Shown: in pieces, positions 28,715-35,834 of the stretch
How the letters are laid out: each line of letters opens with the position of its first letter
How positions within the stretch are numbered: the stretch's first letter is position 1
Assembly: GCA_947259105.1 (NCBI GenBank)
Contig: CAMYKU010000023.1
Span: 658-64,657 of the forward strand
DNA: 64,000 nucleotides
Direction: 5' to 3'
DNA from: an uncultured Alphaproteobacteria bacterium
GTDB lineage: Bacteria; Pseudomonadota; Alphaproteobacteria; UBA8366; JADFVY01
Notes under the pieces: model-generated
What the model was told of the DNA's origin: nothing
Databases searched by the model: none
The model's input: the letters and a program-made list of their open reading frames with translations, nothing else
Translations under genes and position numbers: made by a program

Positions 28715-29344
28715 ATGTGGATGCATCCTGAACGGACCGGTCGGGCGGCCCGCCGGCTGCTCATACTGGCCGTTACGATTTACGTTATGGCCGGCGCGCT
28801 CTCGGTTGCGCGCGCGGATGAGGCTGCTTCACCGCGGGAGGGCCAGGAAGTCGTCCCCGTCGCCAGTCTGTTCAAACGCGTCTACGCCAGCTTTCCCGGG
28901 CGCATACTGACCGTCGAGCTGGCGCTTTCCGACCCGCCGGCCTACGAGGTCAAGCTGCTCACCGAGAAAGGCAACGTATTGAAGCTTTCGTACAATGCGT
29001 TGACGCTGCGCCTCGAAAGCGTCGTCGGCCACCGCGAGCGGAACGACGACGTTGCGGGCGGCGCAATGTTGCAGAATGGTCGCGACGATGACCGCGATGA
29101 CGACGACGACGACCGCGATGACGACGACGACGACCGCGATGACGACCGCGATGACGACCGCGACGACGACCGCGATGACGACCGCGATGACGACCGCGAT
29201 GACGACCGCGACGACGACCGCGATGACGACGACGACGACCGCGATGACGACCGCGACCACGACCGCGACCACGACCGCGATGACGACCGCGACCACGACC
29301 GCGACGGGGGCAATAGCGGGTCCGGTGGTGGCGACGATGACTAG
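28715..29344 (+). CDS. Secreted PepSY-like protein with a poly-acidic Asp-rich tail
   Basis: 209 residues. A signal peptide (hydrophobic core LLILAVTIYVMAGAL, cleavage near ARAD) is followed by one PepSY-like domain (about 60-110: FPGRILTVELALSDPPAYEVKLL then KLSYNALTLRLESV). From about 122 onward the chain is almost only Asp with single Arg or His, DDDR/DDRD repeats, ending GGGDDD. The tail could bind divalent cations or cationic peptides; that is inference. The response regulator starts 97 nt downstream, so it is probably part of that operon, a layout seen with PepSY proteins and two-component systems. The tail is encoded by a 12-bp tandem repeat. Confidence 0.8.
   Translation: MWMHPERTGRAARRLLILAVTIYVMAGALSVARADEAASPREGQEVVPVASLFKRVYASFPGRILTVELALSDPPAYEVKLLTEKGNVLKLSYNALTLRLESVVGHRERNDDVAGGAMLQNGRDDDRDDDDDDRDDDDDDRDDDRDDDRDDDRDDDRDDDRDDDRDDDRDDDDDDRDDDRDHDRDHDRDDDRDHDRDGGNSGSGGGDDD
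29081..29304 (+). repeat. Tandem GAY-rich 12-bp repeat encoding DDDR
   Basis: Roughly 224 nt built of near-identical 12-bp units GATGACGACCGC with single-base variants (GAC for GAT, CAC for GAC). It keeps the reading frame of the PepSY protein throughout. Such tracts change length by slippage, which here would alter tail length in steps of four residues. It is not CRISPR: there are no spacers. Confidence 0.9.
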
Positions 29345-29441
29345 CCTCGATTTCCCGTCGTGCCGGTTTTCCGCGGTGCGGCGCCAAGATGATTGCGGAA
29401 CTGCGGCCCGCGGCGAATATCACCGGGTCCGGGACTGAGGG

Positions 29442-30116
29442 ATGCGCGTTCTCGTGGTCGAGGACGATGTGCGGATCGCCGGGCAGGTGACGGAAACCCT
29501 GCGCGATGCCGGATACGTTGTCGAGTCCGCCGACGAAGGCGAAGAAGCCCAGTTCCTTGGCGAGACCGAGGATTACGACGCGGTGGTTCTCGATCTCGGG
29601 CTGCCCGGCGTCGACGGGCTGACCGTATTGCAGCGGTGGCGTGCGGCGGGGCGCGGCATGCCGGTGCTGGTTCTGACCGCGCGCGATACGTGGCGTGACA
29701 AGGTCACCGGGCTGCGCGCCGGCGCGGACGACTACCTGGCCAAACCCTTCGAGCTTGAGGAAATGGTGGCGCGGGTGGAGGCGTTGATCCGCCGCGCGGC
29801 GGGCCACGCCAGCCCGCTCCTGGCATGCGGGGATATTCAGCTCGACACCGCCACCGGCCGGGTGACCCTCGCGGGCCGGCCGGTCGCGTTGACCGCGCTG
29901 GAGTACCGGACTCTGTCTTACCTTATGCATCATGTTGGACGCATCGTCTCGAAGACGGAGATCACCGAACATATTTACGGGCAGGATTTCGACCGGGACT
30001 CGAACGTGATCGAAGTTCTGATCAACCGGCTGCGGCAGAAGATTGGCCGTAAGATCATCGAGACCTACAGGGGGCGCGGCTATCGCCTGGTCGCGCCTGC
30101 CGATGAGGAACATTAG
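29442..30116 (+). CDS. OmpR-family response regulator (PhoP/QseB-like)
   Basis: 224 residues. The receiver domain has E7/D8/D9, phospho-acceptor D51 in VVLDLGLPG, a switch Thr in LVLTARD and AKPF. The C-terminal winged helix (about 125-220) shows LTALEYRTLSYLMHHVGRIVSKTEI, SNVIEVLINRLRQKIG and YRGRGYRL, the OmpR/PhoB signature. It should bind direct repeats in target promoters when phosphorylated by the kinase encoded next, with which it overlaps by 14 nt. Confidence 0.95.
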   Translation: MRVLVVEDDVRIAGQVTETLRDAGYVVESADEGEEAQFLGETEDYDAVVLDLGLPGVDGLTVLQRWRAAGRGMPVLVLTARDTWRDKVTGLRAGADDYLAKPFELEEMVARVEALIRRAAGHASPLLACGDIQLDTATGRVTLAGRPVALTALEYRTLSYLMHHVGRIVSKTEITEHIYGQDFDRDSNVIEVLINRLRQKIGRKIIETYRGRGYRLVAPADEEH

Positions 30117-31467
30117 CCTTACGCGGCGCCTCGCCTTCGCCGCCGCCGTGCTGATCGCGTTCAGCCTGTTCGGCGCGGGCGAACTGCTGGTCTTCATGTT
30201 CCGCGACCACGTCGAGCAGCGCTTCGACCTCGGACTCGTCGACCATCTCGAGGAACTCGTCGCCGCGAGCGAAGCCGACGCCGCCGGCCGCCTGACATTG
30301 GGCTGGACCACGTTCGATCCCCGTTTCAACCGGCCGGGGTCCGGCTGGTACTGGCAGATTACGCAGGGCGGGACCGTCGAGGCGGCCTCGGTCTCGTTGT
30401 CCGGAATGAGACTGGACATGCCGCCGGCGGATTCGGAGACGGTGCATCTGCTCGACGATCCGACCGGGCAGCCGCTACGTGTCTTCGTCCGGCATATCAC
30501 GCTGCCGCGCGCCGAGGGCGAATTCACCTACGCGGTTTCCGGGCCGGCCGACGAAATCAAGGACGATGTCCGGCGTTTCTCGATGATCACCGGCGCAACG
30601 CTTGCAACGCTCGGCGCCGGACTTATCATCGCCGTCCTTTTCCAGGTACGCTATGGTCTGCGTCCCCTCAACAGGCTCCGCGATGCGCTGTCCGACATTC
30701 GCTCGGGCCGGCGGCATCGGATGCCGGAAACCTTCCCCGCCGAAGTCGAGCCCGTGGTCGAGGAGGTCAATGCGCTGCTGGACCATAACGCGGCGCTGCT
30801 GGCCCGCGCACGCGCGCACGCCGGCGATCTGGCCCATGCCCTGAAACATCCGCTGATGGTCATCGCGCACGAAGCCCGTGCGCTCGAGGGAGAGCGGGGC
30901 CTTGTGATCGCCGAGCAGGTCGCCGCCATGCGCGGCGCAGTGGACCGGAACCTGGCTCGCGCGCGGATCGCGGGGCCCGGTGCGGCGGTCGGGATGCGGG
31001 CGCCCGTGGCCGAAATCTTCCAGGGGCTTCGTTATTCACTGGATCTGCTGTATCGGGATCGCGGCCTGAAAATAGAGGGGCAGGGACTCGACGGGCTGTT
31101 CTTCGCGGGCGATGCGCAGGACCTCGAGGAAATGCTCGGCAACCTGATGGACAATGCCTGCAAGTGGGGCCGCAGCCGGGTCCGCGTCGCCGCGTCGCAC
31201 AGCAATCGCGGGCTTGAGATCGCGGTGGAGGATGACGGTACCGGCGTCGCCGAAGAGGAGCGCGAGGCGGCGCTGACGCGGGGCGGCCGCCTCGACGAGC
31301 AGGCCGCCGGGACAGGGCTCGGCCTTTCGATCGCACGCGATATCGCGGAGTTGTATCGTGGCTCGCTGCGGCTTTCGGAATCGGAATTCGGCGGCCTGAA
31401 GGCGGAGTTGATACTGCCGGCGAGTGACCCGGGCCGGGATACATGGACGCCGAACGGCGAAAAGTGA
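30103..31467 (+). CDS. PhoQ-like sensor histidine kinase
   Basis: 454 residues from ATG 30103, overlapping the regulator gene by 14 nt. Membrane helix 1 is at about 8-30, then an extracytoplasmic sensor region (to about 160) and helix 2 (about 163-187) followed by a HAMP-like linker. The phospho-His is H245 in DLAHALKHPLMV, close to the PhoQ-type H-box. ATPase motifs are NLMDNACKWG, EDDGTGV and GTGLGLSIARD. The sensor segment is short on acidic clusters, so the poly-Asp protein encoded upstream may supply cation binding; this is speculation. The pair is best described as PhoP/PhoQ-like. Confidence 0.92.
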   Translation: MRNISLTRRLAFAAAVLIAFSLFGAGELLVFMFRDHVEQRFDLGLVDHLEELVAASEADAAGRLTLGWTTFDPRFNRPGSGWYWQITQGGTVEAASVSLSGMRLDMPPADSETVHLLDDPTGQPLRVFVRHITLPRAEGEFTYAVSGPADEIKDDVRRFSMITGATLATLGAGLIIAVLFQVRYGLRPLNRLRDALSDIRSGRRHRMPETFPAEVEPVVEEVNALLDHNAALLARARAHAGDLAHALKHPLMVIAHEARALEGERGLVIAEQVAAMRGAVDRNLARARIAGPGAAVGMRAPVAEIFQGLRYSLDLLYRDRGLKIEGQGLDGLFFAGDAQDLEEMLGNLMDNACKWGRSRVRVAASHSNRGLEIAVEDDGTGVAEEEREAALTRGGRLDEQAAGTGLGLSIARDIAELYRGSLRLSESEFGGLKAELILPASDPGRDTWTPNGEK

Positions 31468-31511
31468 TCGATCGCGGTCCGTAGCCTGCTGCCTCTGGAA
31501 TGGGCCGGGTA

Positions 31512-32096
31512 TCAGATGCCGGCCCAGATCTCTATTTTCGTCAGGATGCCCGAAGCGTCGAGCCGCAGGTGCATGGTGTCGGGGAAATCCTCCACCGACA
31601 CGGCGCGCGCATCCATATCCCGGTCGGGACAACGGGAAATCGAATGGGTGACGCCGCCGCCGGAACGGCCCGGCTCCTCCCGAGGCGCCCGGCCAAGGAC
31701 CGCGACGATATCGCTCCAGCCCATGCCGGGATGGAGTCGTGACGGCGTGGATACATGGCCGGATTTCGTTTCGACGGCAAAGACCGTGTCGCCGCCCGTC
31801 CTCTCGTTGCGTGCGATCCGGACGGCGGCGTCGGGGTATTTCCAGACCTGAAAATCGAAATGATGGTCCGCATGGCGGTAACTGTCGGTGCCGGTCGCGG
31901 CGGGTTCGCCCCTGGCGGCGCGGACCTCTTCGGCCGTCGCCCACAGGCGCACGCCGCCCAGCGCGAATTCGGAGGCCGGCAGGCAATCCGGCCGCCACGG
32001 ATTGGGCCCTGGATCGTCACGCAGCAGCCCGTCGGCCGATGCCGGGCCGGCGGCGACTGCAAGTCCCAGCGTGGCGGCGAGAATGATCTGTTTCAT
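31512..32096 (-). CDS. Secreted protein, paralogue of 32936-33526
   Basis: 194 residues. Signal peptide MKQIILAATLGLAVAAG, cleavage near ASAD, with AGAAGGGA-like Shine-Dalgarno sequence just upstream of ATG 32096. The mature part has FALGGVRLWATAEEVRAARGEP, HHFDFQVWKYPDAAVRI, then STPSRLHPGMGWSDIVAVLGRAPRE and a Cys-containing ISRCPDRD. It resembles the protein at 32936-33526 in order of elements (G-x-RL, a beta hairpin, TPxxLxxGM, LGRxP, conserved Cys), so the two are diverged paralogues. The family is not one I recognise. Confidence 0.75.
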   Translation of the reverse strand: MKQIILAATLGLAVAAGPASADGLLRDDPGPNPWRPDCLPASEFALGGVRLWATAEEVRAARGEPAATGTDSYRHADHHFDFQVWKYPDAAVRIARNERTGGDTVFAVETKSGHVSTPSRLHPGMGWSDIVAVLGRAPREEPGRSGGGVTHSISRCPDRDMDARAVSVEDFPDTMHLRLDASGILTKIEIWAGI

Positions 32097-32146
32097 TGTT
32101 CCCTTCTCCCGCTGAATCAGAGTGCGGCGCCGAGCCGTCGGTTCGC

Positions 32147-32824
32147 TTACCTGTCGCACATGCGCGGGGCGCCGTCGCGGCCGGAGACGACCGAGCAGAG
32201 GTTGTCCTTGCCGTCCACATACAGATATCCGTAGCCGCGTGCCCACACTAGGTCGCGGTAACTGTACAGGTCGCCACGGCCGACGCATTCCTCGCCCTCG
32301 CGGAAATCCTCCTCGCGGCAGCCTTCGAATCTCTCGTACTTCACGCAGATCGTGCCGTCCTCGTTCCGGCAGGGCGGGGTCGCGAATACGAAAGAGGCGT
32401 CCGCCGCGACCCGGTAGGTGAAGTCCCGCTCGCCGTCATTGCCCTTGATCTCGCCTTCGCGCCATCCAGCCATCTTCTCGAAGCGCTCCTGGTAGGCAAG
32501 CCAGGAATCCGCGACCCAGCCGCCCTTCAGCAGCGTACAGTCCTCGTTGGCGCAGGTCTCGGTGGCGATCAGGGTCCAGCTGTCCTCCTGCCCGTCGATC
32601 TTGGCCGGCTGACCCAGCTCCTCGACGATGGCGACATAGGCTCCACGCGGAAGCTGGAACTCCGCCTTCGCTTGCATGGAAGGCTTCTCCCGGACGTTGA
32701 GGCTCCTGGCGGCGACCGCGGCCCACAGCACGGTCTGCGTCTTCTCCTTCTCGATATCGACGGCGCCGGCCGGCGCTGCCGGAGCGGCCAGCACAAGACA
32801 CATCGCAAAAAAGAGTCTCTTCAC
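32147..32824 (-). CDS. Secreted protein with N-terminal SH3-like domain
   Basis: 225 residues. A signal peptide (MKRLFFAMCLVLAAPAAP) is followed by a bacterial SH3-type region with the typical SLNVREKPS motif (about 41-49), LPRGAYVAIVEEL and WTLI...GGWV. Three Cys pairs are visible in the second half (ETCANEDC, PPCRNEDGTIC, GCREEDFREGEEC) plus two near the C-terminus, suggesting a disulfide-rich domain. Bacterial SH3 domains usually bind cell wall or peptides. It sits 50 nt upstream of the 31512-32096 gene on the same strand. Confidence 0.78.
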   Translation of the reverse strand: MKRLFFAMCLVLAAPAAPAGAVDIEKEKTQTVLWAAVAARSLNVREKPSMQAKAEFQLPRGAYVAIVEELGQPAKIDGQEDSWTLIATETCANEDCTLLKGGWVADSWLAYQERFEKMAGWREGEIKGNDGERDFTYRVAADASFVFATPPCRNEDGTICVKYERFEGCREEDFREGEECVGRGDLYSYRDLVWARGYGYLYVDGKDNLCSVVSGRDGAPRMCDR

Positions 32825-32935
32825 ACAACTAGCTCCGAGAAGTTACCGACGGTCACCACGCCAGTTTGCGCCGCAAAGCTGAACGCCCGGTAAATCCCCA
32901 TCGCCGATGGGGGACGCATCGGCGCGCGCCGGGTA

Positions 32936-33526
32936 TCAGGGCCGGTCGGCGGCGAGCCGGACGAAGGACAGCGTGCCGTCTTCGCCGAAGGCGAACTGGA
33001 AGAAATCGTTGACGTTGTCCCAGACGAGTTCGCCGTCGCGCCATTCGGGACAGGCGGCGAAGCTGTATTCGCCGCGGTGCAGATGTTCCGGGCCGGGCTC
33101 GCGGCCCAGCAGGGATCTGGCCTCCTGCCCGGGCATCCCCGCTTTCAGGCCCGCGGGAGTCGGCCAGCGCGGCGACCGCGCCTCGATCACGTCGATCTTC
33201 CCGCGTACCACGGTGACGTTCAGCCCGTCGTAGTGATAGGTGGTGGCGACGTAACCGCCGCCGTCGTCCTCGCCGAAACCGCGGGTCAGCGATGCCGGAG
33301 GACCGAGGCGGTGCAAGGTCGACAGGTCGCCGTACAAGCGCAGTCCGGCGATCTGGTATTCCGAGGGCGCGATGCACTGGAACAAAGGTTCGTCCGGCAG
33401 CACGCGGGCCAGCCGGATGATGCCTTCGCCTTCCGCCGCGCCGGCCACGGGGGCGAAGACCCCGGCGGACATCATAACCGAGGTCAGGAGAGCGAGCGAC
33501 ACGCGATGCGAATGGAGATGGTCCAT
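32936..33526 (-). CDS. Secreted protein, paralogue of 31512-32096
   Basis: 196 residues with a signal peptide (LALLTSVMMSAGVFAPVAG, cleavage near AGAA). The mature part has a Cys (FQCIAPSEYQIAGLRLYGD), then YHYDGLNVTVVRGKIDVIE, TPAGLKAGMPGQEARSLLGREPGPE and FAACPEWRDGELVWDN. These elements line up with those in the protein at 31512-32096, though identity is low. It lies 111 nt upstream of the SH3-domain gene. ATG 33526 was chosen because it opens a clear signal peptide; longer frames are unsupported. Confidence 0.72.
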   Translation of the reverse strand: MDHLHSHRVSLALLTSVMMSAGVFAPVAGAAEGEGIIRLARVLPDEPLFQCIAPSEYQIAGLRLYGDLSTLHRLGPPASLTRGFGEDDGGGYVATTYHYDGLNVTVVRGKIDVIEARSPRWPTPAGLKAGMPGQEARSLLGREPGPEHLHRGEYSFAACPEWRDGELVWDNVNDFFQFAFGEDGTLSFVRLAADRP

Positions 33527-33573
33527 AGCTGCATCGTGCAGGTGGAAGTTGGCCAATTGATGGCCGGGTATCG

Positions 33574-34962
33574 TTAACGGGCGGCGGCCTTTTCGAGGAA
33601 GGTGAGGCTGTCCGGGTCGATTCGCACCAGGTCGGGCACAATCCTGACCATTTCCTTCGTGCCCGATTCGATGCGTTCGGGAAGACGGAACTCCCATGCG
33701 GTCCGCCCCTCCGGCGTGACTTCGACGGCACGGCCGTTATTGGATTCGACGATGAGAGTGTTGCCGTTGGCAAGTCGTTGCTGCGAGCCGTATACGCTGC
33801 TGAACAGAGGTTCCTCGGCGGTCCCGGCATAGGACCAGGCGATGGCGCCGGTCAGCGGATCGTATTCGATGACCCGCGTTGCCCCCTCGCGGCCCCGGTG
33901 ACCCTGGTTGTCGAACAGGAGGATCCGGCCATTGTCCAGCATTCGCGGTTCGTGTTGGCGGCGCCATATCCCGGTGTCGGCCCAGACGATCCGCTCCGCC
34001 TCGGGATCGAGCAGCGCGATCGTGTTCATCTCGCGCATCGAGATCAGGAGCTGGCCTTCTTCGGCGAACGGATACGCCGCCGCGGTCGCGCGGTCGACAT
34101 ACTGCACCGCGTTGGTGTGCATGATGTCGCCGAGCAGATCCTGGTTGAGCGCTTCCAGCAGGGGCTCGTACTCGGAGTCGAGGAAGGCCCTGACGATCGA
34201 GATCGCCTTGCGCTTCTCGCCGTTCGCCGAAAGGATCGTCACCGTGTCGTCGATGAACGGCGGCGTGATGCCCGCCAGCCCCGGGTAGCCGCGTTCATTG
34301 ATCGTCTGGGTCAGGACGTAGATCACCCCGTCCGGTCCGATTGCTGTGTCGTGATGCGCGTTCTCCGACAGTTTCCACAGGACGTTCGAGTCCTTGTCGA
34401 GTTTTGCCAGCCCGAAGCCGTAGGGCGTGCGATACGGGCATTCGAAGAGAACGAGGAGATCGCCGTTCGGATAGAGATGCACGCGCCGCCAGTAAATCTT
34501 GTCGGCCCAGTAGGCAGGGTCCTCGTCGGCATAGCTCTTGACGTGCGGCGCGGTATCCCAGGCTTCGTCGAAGCGCAACCGCCATTCATGGACGACCTTG
34601 CCGTCCATATCCATCAGCGTTGCGCCCTGTACGCCGGTATTCACGAAGAGGTTCAGTCCCTGCCACGCCGCCGCCGGCTCGTGCCGGACGACCGGGTTGG
34701 CGGATTCCGGTCCCGGCAGGTGGGCCTCATGCCAGAACGGGTCGAGAACCTCGTCGTCGACTTTGCTCTTGTACAGGTACAGCGCGACCATCGCCGTGCG
34801 CTGCATGAACACTTCCACCGCCGGCCATTTCAGGTAGGTGGAAACGCCCCCGGCGACGAAGGCGAGAAAGGCGATCGCCATCAGGAAGACCGCGAGCTTG
34901 ACGCCTTCGGCGATACGGTTCGGTTTAGCGGTCATCGCGGTCGCTACGGGTCCATCCGGCAT
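33574..34962 (-). CDS. Arylsulfotransferase (ASST)-like membrane-anchored protein
   Basis: 462 residues with one N-terminal membrane anchor (about 23-45), followed by a six-bladed propeller-like region of the ASST family. Evidence: GATLMDMDGKVVHEW, HLYPNGDLLVLFE, WKLSENAHHDTAIGPDG with an active-site-type His pair, DIMHTNAVQYVD, IVWADTGIWRRQHEPRML, and NGNTLIVESNNGRAVEVTPEGRTAWEF. ASST enzymes move sulfate between phenols; many family members are of unproven activity, and no DsbA/L pair is adjacent. The start is ambiguous between ATG 34962 and ATG 34935, and neither has a good ribosome site. Confidence 0.8.
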   Translation of the reverse strand: MPDGPVATAMTAKPNRIAEGVKLAVFLMAIAFLAFVAGGVSTYLKWPAVEVFMQRTAMVALYLYKSKVDDEVLDPFWHEAHLPGPESANPVVRHEPAAAWQGLNLFVNTGVQGATLMDMDGKVVHEWRLRFDEAWDTAPHVKSYADEDPAYWADKIYWRRVHLYPNGDLLVLFECPYRTPYGFGLAKLDKDSNVLWKLSENAHHDTAIGPDGVIYVLTQTINERGYPGLAGITPPFIDDTVTILSANGEKRKAISIVRAFLDSEYEPLLEALNQDLLGDIMHTNAVQYVDRATAAAYPFAEEGQLLISMREMNTIALLDPEAERIVWADTGIWRRQHEPRMLDNGRILLFDNQGHRGREGATRVIEYDPLTGAIAWSYAGTAEEPLFSSVYGSQQRLANGNTLIVESNNGRAVEVTPEGRTAWEFRLPERIESGTKEMVRIVPDLVRIDPDSLTFLEKAAAR

Positions 34963-35041
34963 TGGCTTTGGAAATCGGCGGGCAAGGCCGCTGTATGTCA
35001 CGACGCTGGCACACCAGGATGAAGATTGGGTTAAACTTGGC

Positions 35042-35830
35042 CTAATCTGCCCCGACCCCCCAGTCGCGCGCCCAACCGAGGCCGGCCTGCGTGCCGGCCC
35101 GCGGGTGGTATTCGCAGGCTACCCAGCCCTCGTAGCCCATCTCGTCGATCAGCGCGAAGAGCGGCCGGTAGTCCAGCTCGCCGGTGTCGGGCTCGTTGCG
35201 CTCCGGCACGCCGGCGATCTGGATATGGCCGATGCGCGGGAAATTCCTTGCGAAACACCCGGCCGGATCGCCCTCGACGCGGGCGCAGTGATAGAAATCC
35301 ATTTGCAGCGCCGTATTTTCCATCCCGACCGCCGTGAGGATCCGCACCGCCTGGTCCTGCCGGGTCAGAAAATAGCCGGGAATGTCGATCGCGTTGATCG
35401 GCTCTATGGTGATCGTGATGCCGCAGGGCGCGGCGCCCTCGGCGGCCATTCGCAGGTTCTCGACGAACACGGCCTCGCATTCCGCGGGGTCGGCGTCTTC
35501 GGGCGGGATTCCGGCCATCACGTGCAGCCGCTTGCAGCCGACAAACAGGGCGTAGGTCATGGCTTCGGCCAAGTGCGCGTTGAACAGCGGCTCCCGGCCG
35601 GGTAAGGCCGCAACGCCCCGCTCACCAGCATCCCAGTCGCCCGGCGGCGTGTTGAACAGCACCGGTTCGATACCGGCCTCGAGCCAGGCGGCGCGGAAGT
35701 CAATCAAATCGCATTCATAGGGGAACAGCATCTCCGCGCCTTTGAATCCGGCGGCGGCTGCCGCGCCGATCCGCTCCAGAAGGGGCAGTTCGGTGAAGAG
35801 GAACGAAAGGTTGGCGGCGAGGCGGGGCAC
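35042..35830 (-). CDS. hyi: Hydroxypyruvate isomerase-like (Hyi/OtnI) TIM-barrel isomerase
   Basis: 262 residues of the AP-endonuclease-type TIM barrel sugar isomerase family. MPRLAANLSFLFTELPLLERI, the metal-site elements ITIEPIN, QMDFYH, GHIQIAGVPERNEPDTGELDY and ACEYHP are typical of hydroxypyruvate or 2-oxo-tetronate isomerases. Glu and His residues of the metal site (EPIN, DFYH, HIQ, EYHP) are conserved. It follows the gamma-glutamyltransferase by 4 nt and is the last gene of a four-gene operon. The neighbouring ThDP enzyme is not a clear glyoxylate carboligase, so the textbook glyoxylate route is not proven. Confidence 0.87.
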   Translation of the reverse strand: MPRLAANLSFLFTELPLLERIGAAAAAGFKGAEMLFPYECDLIDFRAAWLEAGIEPVLFNTPPGDWDAGERGVAALPGREPLFNAHLAEAMTYALFVGCKRLHVMAGIPPEDADPAECEAVFVENLRMAAEGAAPCGITITIEPINAIDIPGYFLTRQDQAVRILTAVGMENTALQMDFYHCARVEGDPAGCFARNFPRIGHIQIAGVPERNEPDTGELDYRPLFALIDEMGYEGWVACEYHPRAGTQAGLGWARDWGVGAD

Positions 35831-35834
35831 GCCG

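Noticed and set aside
29081-29304. A regular short-unit repeat that could be taken for a CRISPR array.
   Set aside because: The units are contiguous 12-bp coding repeats without spacers, and no cas genes are present.
28959-30527. A 522-residue open frame on the minus strand, rich in Arg, Gly and His.
   Set aside because: It is the antisense of the DDDR-coding repeat and of the response-regulator/kinase genes, which have full family support. Its composition follows the repeat.
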